From NCBI RefSeq assembly GCF_003231305.1, contig NZ_QKVM01000001.1, positions 1 to 64,000 of the forward strand: a DNA stretch of 64,000 nt. The letters run 5' to 3'. Of this stretch, positions 54,977-62,822 are shown piece by piece (within the stretch, counting starts at the first letter, position 1; every line of letters begins with the position of its first letter). Position numbers and translations under genes: made by a program. Under the pieces are notes generated by a model, which was not told the origin of the DNA, did no database searches, and saw nothing but the letters and a program-made list of their open reading frames with translations. The DNA comes from Pseudomonas sichuanensis. GTDB lineage: Bacteria; Pseudomonadota; Gammaproteobacteria; Pseudomonadales; Pseudomonadaceae.

Positions 54977-55981
54977 ATGACAATGATGTTTACCCAACCC
55001 CCCGCGTCGCTGCGGCGCGTCAGCATCCTGGCCATTGATAAAGTGTTCGCTTCGACACTGATGCAGGCCAAGGACTTCTTCCACCTGGCCAGCCTGCGCT
55101 ACAGCAAGCAACTGGGCCTCGGCCTGCAGCCGATGTTCGAGATCGCCCTGGTGAGCCCGGACGGCCTGCCCGTGGACAGTTTCAGCAATGTGCAACTGCC
55201 GGTCGACAGTGGCCTGAACGATGCCGATGTGATCATCCTCCCGGCCTTCTGGGACGATTTCGACAACCTGCTGCAACGCTACCCTCAGGTCTTGCCCTGG
55301 CTGCGCGCGCAGCACGCCCGCGGCGCAGTGCTGTGTGCCGAGGCCAGCGGCGTGTTCTGGCTGGCCGAGTCCGGGCTGCTGGACGGCAAGGAGGCGACCA
55401 CCTATTGGCGGTTCTTCGCCAGCTTCGAGGAGCGCTTCCCCAAGGTACGGCTGAACCAGGACAAGCACCTGACCGACGCCGACAACCTCTACTGTGCCGG
55501 TGGCACCACCTCGGCCTGCGACCTGTATATCTACCTGATCGAGCGTTTCTGCGGCGCCAACGTGGCCCGTGCAGTGGCCCGCGACATCCTCTACGAAGTG
55601 CAGCGCAGCTACACGCCCGGGCGCATGGGCTTTGGTGGGCAGAAACTGCACCAGGACCTGATCATCCTGCAGATCCAGCACTGGCTCGAAGAGCATTTCG
55701 CCGACAAGTTCCGCTTCGAGGACGTGGCCCGCAACCACGGCATGAGCATCCGCAACTTCATGCGCCGCTTCCAGAGCGCCACCGGTGACAAGCCGCTGCA
55801 CTACCTGCAGCGCCTGCGCATCGAGACGGCCAAGGGCCTGCTGTCGAGCTCGCGCAAGAGCATCAAGACCATCAGCTATGAGGTGGGGTACGACGACGCG
55901 AGCTTCTTCGCGCGGCTGTTCCGCCAGCACACCGAACTGTCGCCGAACCAGTATCGCCAGCAGTTCATGCAGGAAGCCTGA
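54977..55981 (+). CDS. GlxA-type AraC-family transcriptional regulator
   Basis: This predicts a 334-residue regulator. The N-terminal DJ-1/PfpI-like domain (about residues 12-200) contains the nucleophile-elbow region VLCAEASGVFWLAESGLLDGKEATTYW, with a Cys in the same position as in related GATase-like regulators. The C-terminal domain (about 230-330) has two AraC helix-turn-helix motifs (RFEDVARNHGMSIRNFMRRFQSATG; SIKTISYEVGYDDASFFARLFRQHTELSPNQYRQ). The target genes are unknown; neither neighbour is an obvious partner. The start is uncertain among ATG 54977, 54983 and 54986; no strong ribosome-binding site. Confidence 0.88.
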   Translation: MTMMFTQPPASLRRVSILAIDKVFASTLMQAKDFFHLASLRYSKQLGLGLQPMFEIALVSPDGLPVDSFSNVQLPVDSGLNDADVIILPAFWDDFDNLLQRYPQVLPWLRAQHARGAVLCAEASGVFWLAESGLLDGKEATTYWRFFASFEERFPKVRLNQDKHLTDADNLYCAGGTTSACDLYIYLIERFCGANVARAVARDILYEVQRSYTPGRMGFGGQKLHQDLIILQIQHWLEEHFADKFRFEDVARNHGMSIRNFMRRFQSATGDKPLHYLQRLRIETAKGLLSSSRKSIKTISYEVGYDDASFFARLFRQHTELSPNQYRQQFMQEA

Positions 55982-55990
55982 ACGCAAGAG

Positions 55991-56079
55991 GGCCGCTTCG
56001 CGCCCCATCGCCGGCAAGCCGGCTCCCACACCGACCTACTGTGGGAGCTGGCTTGCCAGCGATGGGGCGCGAAGCGGCC
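55991..56079. repeat. REP pair, CGCCGGCAAGCCGGC type
   Basis: Inverted 40-base arms (55991-56030 and 56040-56079) with two mismatches lie between the convergent AraC-family gene and zapE. It is the same family as the copy at 4834. Confidence 0.93.
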
Positions 56080-56094
56080 CCAGGTTTTGGTCCC

Positions 56095-57189
56095 TTACGG
56101 CTTGTGCGCCCGCGCCAGGAACTCGTGGGACTGCATCTCCAGCAGGCGGCTCAAGGTACGCTGGAATTCGAAGCTCAGGCGCCCGCCGGTATACAGGTCC
56201 TTGAGCTCCACCTCAGCCGAGATGATCAGCTTCACGTTACGGTCGTAGAACTCGTCGACCATGTTGATGAAGCGCCGGGCGATGTCATCGGTCGCCACCC
56301 CCATCTGCTCGACGTTGCTCAGCAGCACGGCATGGAAGATCTTGCCCAGCTCGATGTAGTCGTTCTGGCTGCGCGGGCCGTCGCACAGGGCGCGGAAGTC
56401 GAACCAGGCGACGTCGTCGCAGGTACGCAGGGCGGTGATCGGGCGGTTCTCGATCATCAGCACGTCGTTCTCGACCGCCTGGGTGCACTCCGGCGTCAAC
56501 GCCTTGAAGCTCGCACGCAGGCTCTGGTGGGCGGCATCGTTGAGCGGGTAGTGGAACAACTCGGCCTGCTCCAGGTGACGCAGACGATAGTCCACACCAC
56601 TGTCGACGTTCACCACGTCGGTGTACTGCTTGATCATGGCGATGGCCGGCAGGAAACGCGCACGCTGCAAGCCGTCCTTGTACAGGCCGTCCGGCACGAT
56701 GTTGGAGGTGGCCACCAGCGACACGCCGTTCTTGAACAGCTCTTCCATCAGGGTGCCGAGGATCATCGCATCGGTGATGTCGGAGACGAAGAATTCGTCG
56801 AAGCAGATGACCCGGGCTTCATCGCTGAAGCGCTTGGCGATGATGGTCAGCGGGTTCTTCTCGCCCTTGAGGGTTTTCATCTCCTCGTGCACACGCTTCA
56901 TGAAGCGGTGGAAGTGCGTGCGCATCTTCTGCTTGAACGGCAGCGCCTCGTAGAAGGTGTCGACCAGGTAAGTCTTGCCTCGCCCTACCCCACCCCAGAA
57001 GTACAGGCCCTTGACCGGGGTCTGCTCCTTCTTGCCGAACAGCTTGCCGAACACGCCCGGCTTGTTGTTCTGCGCGTGTACCAGGTCGTCGTACAGACGC
57101 TGCAGGTGACGCACCGCAGTTTCCTGCGCCGCGTCATGGAAGAAGTCGGGGCGTTTCAGATCGGCTTGATAGCGTTCTAAGGGAGTCAT
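56095..57189 (-). CDS. zapE: cell division ATPase ZapE (AFG1 family)
   Basis: This predicts a 364-residue AFG1-like ATPase, reported to act on the Z-ring at constriction in E. coli under stress. Walker A is GGVGRGKTYLVDTF near residue 67, Walker B VICFDEFFVSDI near residue 135, and sensor residues lie in SLVATSNIVPDGLYKDGLQR. The protein is full length. It is upstream of trpS in orientation but separated from it by a REP pair; it completes a set of division genes in this window. Confidence 0.94.
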   Translation of the reverse strand: MTPLERYQADLKRPDFFHDAAQETAVRHLQRLYDDLVHAQNNKPGVFGKLFGKKEQTPVKGLYFWGGVGRGKTYLVDTFYEALPFKQKMRTHFHRFMKRVHEEMKTLKGEKNPLTIIAKRFSDEARVICFDEFFVSDITDAMILGTLMEELFKNGVSLVATSNIVPDGLYKDGLQRARFLPAIAMIKQYTDVVNVDSGVDYRLRHLEQAELFHYPLNDAAHQSLRASFKALTPECTQAVENDVLMIENRPITALRTCDDVAWFDFRALCDGPRSQNDYIELGKIFHAVLLSNVEQMGVATDDIARRFINMVDEFYDRNVKLIISAEVELKDLYTGGRLSFEFQRTLSRLLEMQSHEFLARAHKP

Positions 57190-57288
57190 AATTCGTTAGC
57201 GAGGCAACAAAAAACGGGCCGTCACTGTAGCGACCGGCCCGCTTAATGGCAATGATACATGCGGCCAATGCGCGCAGGAATCAACCTC

Positions 57289-57376
57289 GTGGGAGCGGGC
57301 TTGCCCCGCGATAGCGTCGGAAAACCAAGCTTCGTTGCATGCTCCAACGCAGATCGCGGGGCAAGCCCGCTCCCAC
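57289..57376. repeat. REP pair, GCGGGGCAAGCCCGC type
   Basis: Perfect 24-base inverted arms (57289-57312 and 57353-57376) flank a 40-base loop in the zapE-trpS gap. The orientation is head-out, opposite to the copies at 18301 and 60023. Confidence 0.93.
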
Positions 57377-57382
57377 GCTCCC

Positions 57383-58732
57383 TTACTCCTGGGCGGGTTG
57401 CAGCGCTTCACGCAGGCTCTGAACCGCCGCGTCACGGGCCTCGGCGCTGTCGAACTGCTGCCCCTCGGCCACCTGCTCGCCTTCCAGCCACAGGCTGAAG
57501 CTCAAGCCCTCGACCCGCACATCGGCCTCGCCACCTTGCTGCAGCTGCTTGCTCACCGCACCTGCGCTCTTGCCATCGGCAAAGCGGCGCGACAGCAGCA
57601 GTTGCTCGCCGTCGGCGGCCAGCAGGCGGAAGCGGAAGCTGCCGTCTTCGTCGCGGAAGCTGACGAAACGCGCGCTCTTGGCGGCCTTTTTCTTCACTTC
57701 GGCATTGGCCTGCACGCTGGTGCGGAACGAACGCAAGCCCACCGCCTCGCGCAGCTGCTCGAGGAACGGCGTGGCGCTCTTGCGCGCCTTGGCGGCACCG
57801 GCCAGCAGGATGTCTTCCAGGTCCGAGGGGCGCGAGATCAACTGGTGATAGTGATCGCGCTTCTCGGCCAGCTGGCCGTCAAGCAGCTGGAACAGGCGCT
57901 GCTTGGCCTCGCCCCAGCCCAGGCCCTGCAGCAGCTCTTCACGGAACTCGGCGCATTGCGCCGGCGTCGAGAAGGCCTGGAACAGGGTGAACAGGTGCGA
58001 ATTGTCCGGGTCCTTGGCTTCGCCCGGGGCCCGCGAGTCGGTGACGATGCGCGAGATCGCGTCCTTCATGTCCTTGGCGCTGGTGAACAGCGGGATGGTG
58101 TTGTCGTAGCTCTTGGACATCTTGCGCCCGTCCAGGCCCGGCAACGTGGCCACGCTTTCCTCGATCACTGCCTCCGGCAGGGCGAAGAAGTCCTTGCCCT
58201 GGCCGAACAGGTGGTTGAAGCGCTGGCCGATGTCGCGGGCCATCTCCACGTGCTGGATCTGGTCGCGGCCGACCGGCACCTTGTGCGCGTTGAACATCAG
58301 GATGTCGGCAGCCATCAGCACCGGGTAGCTGAACAGGCCCATGGTCACGCCGGCGTCCGGGTCTTCACCGTTTTCGACGTTCTTGTCCACCGACGCCTTG
58401 TAGGCGTGGGCGCGGTTGAGCAGGCCCTTGGCGGCAACGCAGGTCAGCAGCCAGGTCAGTTCGGGGATCTCGGGGATGTCGGACTGGCGGTAGAAGGTCA
58501 CCTTGTCCGGGTCCAGGCCGCCGGCCAGCCAGGTGGCGGCGATCTCCAGGCGCGAACGCTGGATGCGCAGCGGGTCGTCGCACTTGATCAGGGCGTGGTA
58601 GTCGGCCAGGAAATAGAACGAGTCGGCACCGGGCTGCTGGCTGGCGAGGATCGCCGGGCGGATGGCGCCGGCGTAGTTGCCCAGGTGCGGGGTGCCGGTG
58701 GTGGTGATACCGGTGAGGATGCGCGTAGTCAT
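57383..58732 (-). CDS. trpS: tryptophanyl-tRNA synthetase with C-terminal extension
   Basis: This predicts a 449-residue class I aminoacyl-tRNA synthetase, about 110 residues longer than the E. coli enzyme (334). The HIGH-type motif [10 protein letters not shown] is near residue 13 and the KMSKS motif ([10 protein letters not shown]) near residue 205. After the catalytic and anticodon domains, residues about 360-410 ([26 protein letters not shown]...) resemble the DUF1508/YegP fold. Long TrpS of this kind occurs across Pseudomonas as I recall; the role of the extra domain is unknown. It starts at ATG 58732, 24 bases after the hydrolase stop. Confidence 0.96.
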   Translation of the reverse strand: MTTRILTGITTTGTPHLGNYAGAIRPAILASQQPGADSFYFLADYHALIKCDDPLRIQRSRLEIAATWLAGGLDPDKVTFYRQSDIPEIPELTWLLTCVAAKGLLNRAHAYKASVDKNVENGEDPDAGVTMGLFSYPVLMAADILMFNAHKVPVGRDQIQHVEMARDIGQRFNHLFGQGKDFFALPEAVIEESVATLPGLDGRKMSKSYDNTIPLFTSAKDMKDAISRIVTDSRAPGEAKDPDNSHLFTLFQAFSTPAQCAEFREELLQGLGWGEAKQRLFQLLDGQLAEKRDHYHQLISRPSDLEDILLAGAAKARKSATPFLEQLREAVGLRSFRTSVQANAEVKKKAAKSARFVSFRDEDGSFRFRLLAADGEQLLLSRRFADGKSAGAVSKQLQQGGEADVRVEGLSFSLWLEGEQVAEGQQFDSAEARDAAVQSLREALQPAQE

Positions 58733-58756
58733 GGGTGTTCGCTTGTTCAGGCTTGC

Positions 58757-59392
58757 TCAGTTCGAAAGGCGCGGCAGCAGCAGATCCTTCAGATCGGTCA
58801 GCTTGCCATGGAAGAAGTGTCCGCATTCTGCCACTTTCAGCAGCTCATGGGGGCGCGACAGGGCGGCGGACCAGTCGTAGACCAGCTGCGGCTCGACCAC
58901 TTCGTCGGTGTCCGGCTGCACGACCGTCAATGTGACCCGCTCAGGCATCGGGAACTGCTCGCTCAGGCGCATCACCGCCGGGGCGATCATGAACAGCTGC
59001 TGCAACGCGATGCCGTCGGCTTCCAGGCGCCCGGCCAGGCTGGCGGCGACGAAGCCACCGAAGGAGAAGCCCATCAGCACCAACGGCAACTGCGGGTGCT
59101 GCTCACGCAGCCAGGCCGCGGCGGCCTGGGCGTCGGCCACTTCACCGGCCCCCATGTCATGGCTGCCGGCGCTCTGGCCGACGCCGCGGTAGTTGAAGCG
59201 CAGGGTGACGTAGCCGGCGTCCCGGGCGGTACGTTGCAGGGTCGAGACCACCTTGTTGAGCATGGTGCCGCCCTGGACTGGGTTGGGGTGGCAGATCAGC
59301 ACCGCGCCACGGGCATCGGCCACGTCCAGGTACAAGGCTTCCAACTGGCCGCACGGGCCATCGATGAACAAGGGTGTTTCGCGGATAAGCAA
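58757..59392 (-). CDS. alpha/beta-hydrolase family protein
   Basis: This predicts a 211-residue hydrolase. The nucleophile elbow GFSFGGF is near residue 105, an Asp lies in VVQPDTDEVV near residue 160 and the catalytic His in VAECGHFFHG near residue 190, forming a complete Ser-Asp-His triad. The early HPNPVQGGTM segment gives the oxyanion hole. The substrate is unknown. The TTG start at 59392 is supported by GGAG seven bases upstream and no internal ATG that keeps the first strand. It is followed closely by trpS and may be co-transcribed. Confidence 0.87.
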   Translation of the reverse strand: MLIRETPLFIDGPCGQLEALYLDVADARGAVLICHPNPVQGGTMLNKVVSTLQRTARDAGYVTLRFNYRGVGQSAGSHDMGAGEVADAQAAAAWLREQHPQLPLVLMGFSFGGFVAASLAGRLEADGIALQQLFMIAPAVMRLSEQFPMPERVTLTVVQPDTDEVVEPQLVYDWSAALSRPHELLKVAECGHFFHGKLTDLKDLLLPRLSN

Positions 59393-59527
59393 GGTACTAC
59401 TCCGTGACCTCGGGGAGGGTCGACTCGTCTAGCAAAGGAATTCTGTTCTGATTTGCGATTGCTCGCGGTATACAGCGCAGGTCTGAGCCGTTAACGTAAA
59501 GCAAAGCCGTTTATAGAGGAAGGACTC

Positions 59528-59965
59528 GTGGAACACTCGCTCCTTGTTTGGTTGCTGCCGACCCTGGCCCTGGTCATCGGTGTCGTTGCAGGTTTCGCGC
59601 TGGCCCGCCTGCTGCCCAATGCGGCGCCCAGCAATACACAACGCCAACTGGATGACATCCAGCAGCGTTTCGACACCTATCAGAACGAAGTGGTCACCCA
59701 CTTCAACAGCACCGCCTCGCTGGTGCAGAAGCTCACGCAAAGCTACCAGGACGTGCAGGACCACCTGGCCGACGGCGCCAACCGCCTGGCCCTCGACGAG
59801 CTGACCCGCCAGCGCCTGCTGGCTGCCCTGCATTCGGAAGCGGCGCAAGCTCCACGTGATCGCCTCACGCCACCGAAAGACACCGCCGAAGTGCCGCGCG
59901 ACTATGCGCCCAAGGCACCTAACTCGCCGGGCATGCTGGATGAGAGCTACGGCCTCAAGCGTTGA
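59528..59965 (+). CDS. zapG: YhcB/ZapG-family division protein (DUF1043)
   Basis: This predicts a 145-residue bitopic inner-membrane protein. One N-terminal helix (SLLVWLLPTLALVIGVVAGFALARLL, residues 3-29) is followed by a cytoplasmic coiled coil (residues about 35-100: NTQRQLDDIQQRFDTYQNEVVTHFN...) and a disordered Pro-rich tail. In enterobacteria YhcB (ZapG/LapD) coordinates division with envelope synthesis. The GTG start has GAGGAAGG upstream. Terminated by the hairpin at 59981. Confidence 0.9.
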   Translation: MEHSLLVWLLPTLALVIGVVAGFALARLLPNAAPSNTQRQLDDIQQRFDTYQNEVVTHFNSTASLVQKLTQSYQDVQDHLADGANRLALDELTRQRLLAALHSEAAQAPRDRLTPPKDTAEVPRDYAPKAPNSPGMLDESYGLKR

Positions 59966-59980
59966 TCGGATGAAATGAAG

Positions 59981-60004
59981 AAGGCCTCGAAAGAGGCCTT
60001 TTTT
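59981..60004 (+). terminator. intrinsic terminator after zapG
   Basis: AAGGCCTC-GAAA-GAGGCCTT forms an 8-bp stem with a GNRA-like tetraloop, followed by TTTT and more T's. It lies 16 bases after the zapG stop. Confidence 0.95.
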
Positions 60005-60022
60005 GTGGGAGTCGCGCTCACC

Positions 60023-60086
60023 ATCGCGGGGCAAGCTCGCTCCCACGCCGACAGGGCATGGCGTGGGAGCGGGCTTGCCCCGCGAT
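60023..60086. repeat. REP pair, GCGGGGCAAGCCCGC type
   Basis: Inverted 27-base arms (60023-60049 and 60060-60086) with one mismatch lie between the convergent zapG and mdeB genes, directly after the zapG terminator. Confidence 0.93.
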
Positions 60087-60107
60087 CTGGCCAGCACCGG
60101 CAATACA

Positions 60108-62798
60108 TCAGCGGTACCAGGCTGCCTCATCATCCACGATCGCGTACCGCGCCCTGGCCTGCCCCAACACTTCTCTTGGCAACCGCCCCTGCCGCACCAG
60201 CCCATACAACGCCGCCATCACCACCGCGAACCGATCCACCTCGAAGAACCGCCGAAGGTGCTGACGGCTATCGCTGCGGCCGAAGCCATCGGTGCCCAGG
60301 GTGATGTAAGGCGCATCGACATACTCGGCGATCAGCTGCGGCCAGGCGCGCACATAGTCACTGGCGGCGATCACAGGCGCATCGCCTTCGAGGCAGCGCC
60401 GCACATGGCTGTCCTCCACATCTCCCGCTATCGCGGCCCGACGATGATCCCTGGCCTCCCGGGCCAGCTCACTGAAGCTGGTGACACTGAACACCTCGCT
60501 GTCGACCTGCCATTCGGTCGCCAGCAGTTCACTGGCTTTGATCACTTCGCGCAGGATCGCCCCCGAACCCAGCAGCCGCACCTGGGCACGCGGCTCTACT
60601 GACTGCTGCCGTGCGTGCAGGTACATGCCACGCAACACATCGGCGTGTACGCTCGACGGCAGCGACGGCTGTGGATAGTTTTCGTTCATGACCGCCACGT
60701 AATGGAACTCGTCGCATTGCTCCACCAGCATGCGCCGTGCGGCATGGTCGAGGATCACCGCCAGCTCCCCGGCGAAGCACGGATCCCAGGCCCGGCAGTT
60801 GGGCACCATCGACGCCATGACCAGGCTCGAGCCATCCTGGTGTTGCAACCCCTCCCCACCGAGCGTGGTGCGCCCGGCAGTGGCGCCCAGCAACAGGCCA
60901 CGGGCACGCTGGTCGGCGGCGGCCCAGATCAGGTCGCCGACACGCTGGAAACCGAACATCGAGTAATAGATGTACACCGGCAGCATCGGCTCGCCGTGCA
61001 CCGCATACGAAGTGGCGGCCGCGACCCAGGACGAGATCGCCCCGGCCTCGGTGATGCCCTCTTCCAGCAACTGGCCGTCGCGCGCCTCCTTGTACGTCAG
61101 CAGCGAGCCTGCATCCTCGGGCTCGTAGCGTTGCCCCGCCGGTGAATAGATACCGATCTGGCGGAACAGGCTGGCCATGCCGAAGGTTCGCGCCTCATCG
61201 GCGACGATCGGCACCACACGCGGCCCCAGCCCTGGGGCCTTGAGCCAGTGGCCGAGCAGGCGCACGGCGGCCATGGTGGTGGACATTTCCTTGCCGTCGG
61301 CCTGCAGGGCGAAACCTGCGAACGCATCGAGCGTCGGCAGTGGCAGCGTGGCGCAGTCGCTGCGGCGCACTGGCAGGGGGCCGCCAAGGGCTTCCCGGCG
61401 CTGGCGCAGGTAGACCATCTCCGGGCTGTCCGCAGCCGGGCGATAGAAGCGCAGTTGCTCCACTGCCTCGTCCGACAGCGGCAGGTGAAAACGATCACGG
61501 AAGGCCAACAGCGCCTGTACATCCAGCTTCTTGGCCTGGTGCGCGGTCATCCGTGACTCACCGGCGCTGCTCATGCCGTAGCCTTTCTTGGTCTTGGCCA
61601 GGATCACCGTCGGCCGCCCCTTGCACGCCCTGGCGGCGGCATAGGCCGCGTGCAGCTTGCGAAAATCATGGCCACCGCGCTTGAGAGCGTTGATCTGCTC
61701 ACTGCTCATATGCGCCACCAGGCGCTGCAAGGCCGGGTCCTGGTTGAAGAAATGCTCGAGGTTGTAGCTGCCATCCTTGGCGCCCAGGTTCTGGAACTGG
61801 CCATCGGGTGTCGCCGCCAGCTGGCGCAGCAACGCGTGCTCGTGGTCGCGGGCGAACAACGCGTCCCACTCCGAGCCCCACAGCACCTTGATCACATTCC
61901 AGCCGGCACCGCTGAACAGCGCTTCCAGCTCCTGGACGATCTGGCCGTTGCCACGCACCGGGCCATCCAGACGCTGCAGGTTGCAATTGACGATGAAGGT
62001 CAGGTTGTCCAGCCCTTCACGGGCGGCCAAGGTCAGGCCGGCGATGGACTCCGGCTCGTCCATCTCGCCGTCGCCGAACACGCCCCACACATGCCGCGCC
62101 GAGGTATCCAGCAGGCCGCGATGCTGCAGGTAGCGCATGAAGCGCGCCTGGTAGATTGCACTGAGCGGGCCGATGCCCATGGAGCCGGTGGGGAATTGCC
62201 AGAAGTCGGGCATCAGCCAGGGGTGTGGATAAGAGCACAGGCCATTGCCCGCGATCTCCTGGCGGTAGTTGGCCAGTTGCTGTTCGCTCAACCGCCCTTC
62301 GAGAAACGCCCGGGCATAAATGCCCGGCGCCGAGTGCGGCTGGAAGAACACCAGGTCGCCCGTGCGCCGCTCGCCGCCGCTTTCGCCGCGGAAGAAGTGC
62401 TGGAAACCGACCTCGAAGATCTCCGCCGCCGAGGCGTAGCTGGCGATATGCCCGCCCAGTTCGCCATAGGCATGATTGGCCCGCACCACCATGGCCAGGG
62501 CATTCCAACGCAGGATAGCGGTGATCCGCTCATCCAGCTCCAGGTCGCCGGGGTAGGTACCTTGCTGCTCCACTGGCAAGGTATTGCGGTAGGCAGAAAA
62601 CGCCTGGGCCTCGCGCTCAAGGCCCAGCTCCAGGGCATGGGCCTGCAGGCGCTGCAGCAGGTAGCGCGCCCGCGCCGGGCCGCAATGGGCCAGGCTGGAT
62701 TCCAGGGCCTGGCACCATTCGGCGGTTTCCGCCGGGTCGCTGTCCAACGCGGCATCGTGGGCCGTAAACGGCGCGTTCGGGTTCATCATCGCTACCAT
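60108..62798 (-). CDS. mdeB: MdeB, 2-oxo acid dehydrogenase E1 (AceE-type) linked to methionine gamma-lyase
   Basis: This predicts an 896-residue homodimeric thiamine-diphosphate-dependent E1 of the AceE type. The ThDP motif GDGEMDEPES...FIVNCNLQRLDGPV (about residues 230-275) is intact, as is the C-terminal transketolase half (NENYPQPSLP). The family enzyme is the pyruvate dehydrogenase E1; because the gene lies 24 bases after the methionine gamma-lyase gene, which releases 2-oxobutyrate, the expected substrate is 2-oxobutyrate, as proposed for MdeB of P. putida. No E2 or E3 gene is present here, so it would have to borrow them from the housekeeping complex. Start ATG 62798 follows GGAAGAGG. 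A C-terminal Arg ends the protein. Confidence 0.9.
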   Translation of the reverse strand: MVAMMNPNAPFTAHDAALDSDPAETAEWCQALESSLAHCGPARARYLLQRLQAHALELGLEREAQAFSAYRNTLPVEQQGTYPGDLELDERITAILRWNALAMVVRANHAYGELGGHIASYASAAEIFEVGFQHFFRGESGGERRTGDLVFFQPHSAPGIYARAFLEGRLSEQQLANYRQEIAGNGLCSYPHPWLMPDFWQFPTGSMGIGPLSAIYQARFMRYLQHRGLLDTSARHVWGVFGDGEMDEPESIAGLTLAAREGLDNLTFIVNCNLQRLDGPVRGNGQIVQELEALFSGAGWNVIKVLWGSEWDALFARDHEHALLRQLAATPDGQFQNLGAKDGSYNLEHFFNQDPALQRLVAHMSSEQINALKRGGHDFRKLHAAYAAARACKGRPTVILAKTKKGYGMSSAGESRMTAHQAKKLDVQALLAFRDRFHLPLSDEAVEQLRFYRPAADSPEMVYLRQRREALGGPLPVRRSDCATLPLPTLDAFAGFALQADGKEMSTTMAAVRLLGHWLKAPGLGPRVVPIVADEARTFGMASLFRQIGIYSPAGQRYEPEDAGSLLTYKEARDGQLLEEGITEAGAISSWVAAATSYAVHGEPMLPVYIYYSMFGFQRVGDLIWAAADQRARGLLLGATAGRTTLGGEGLQHQDGSSLVMASMVPNCRAWDPCFAGELAVILDHAARRMLVEQCDEFHYVAVMNENYPQPSLPSSVHADVLRGMYLHARQQSVEPRAQVRLLGSGAILREVIKASELLATEWQVDSEVFSVTSFSELAREARDHRRAAIAGDVEDSHVRRCLEGDAPVIAASDYVRAWPQLIAEYVDAPYITLGTDGFGRSDSRQHLRRFFEVDRFAVVMAALYGLVRQGRLPREVLGQARARYAIVDDEAAWYR

Positions 62799-62822
62799 CG
62801 CGCAAGCCTCTTCCGTGGCAGT

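Noticed and set aside
57335..59407. 690-codon open frame antisense to trpS and the hydrolase
   Set aside because: It spans two well-supported genes on the other strand and starts inside a REP element.
60108..62798. Considered as the housekeeping pyruvate dehydrogenase E1 gene aceE
   Set aside because: No aceF follows, and it is directly downstream of a methionine gamma-lyase gene, the known mdeA-mdeB arrangement.
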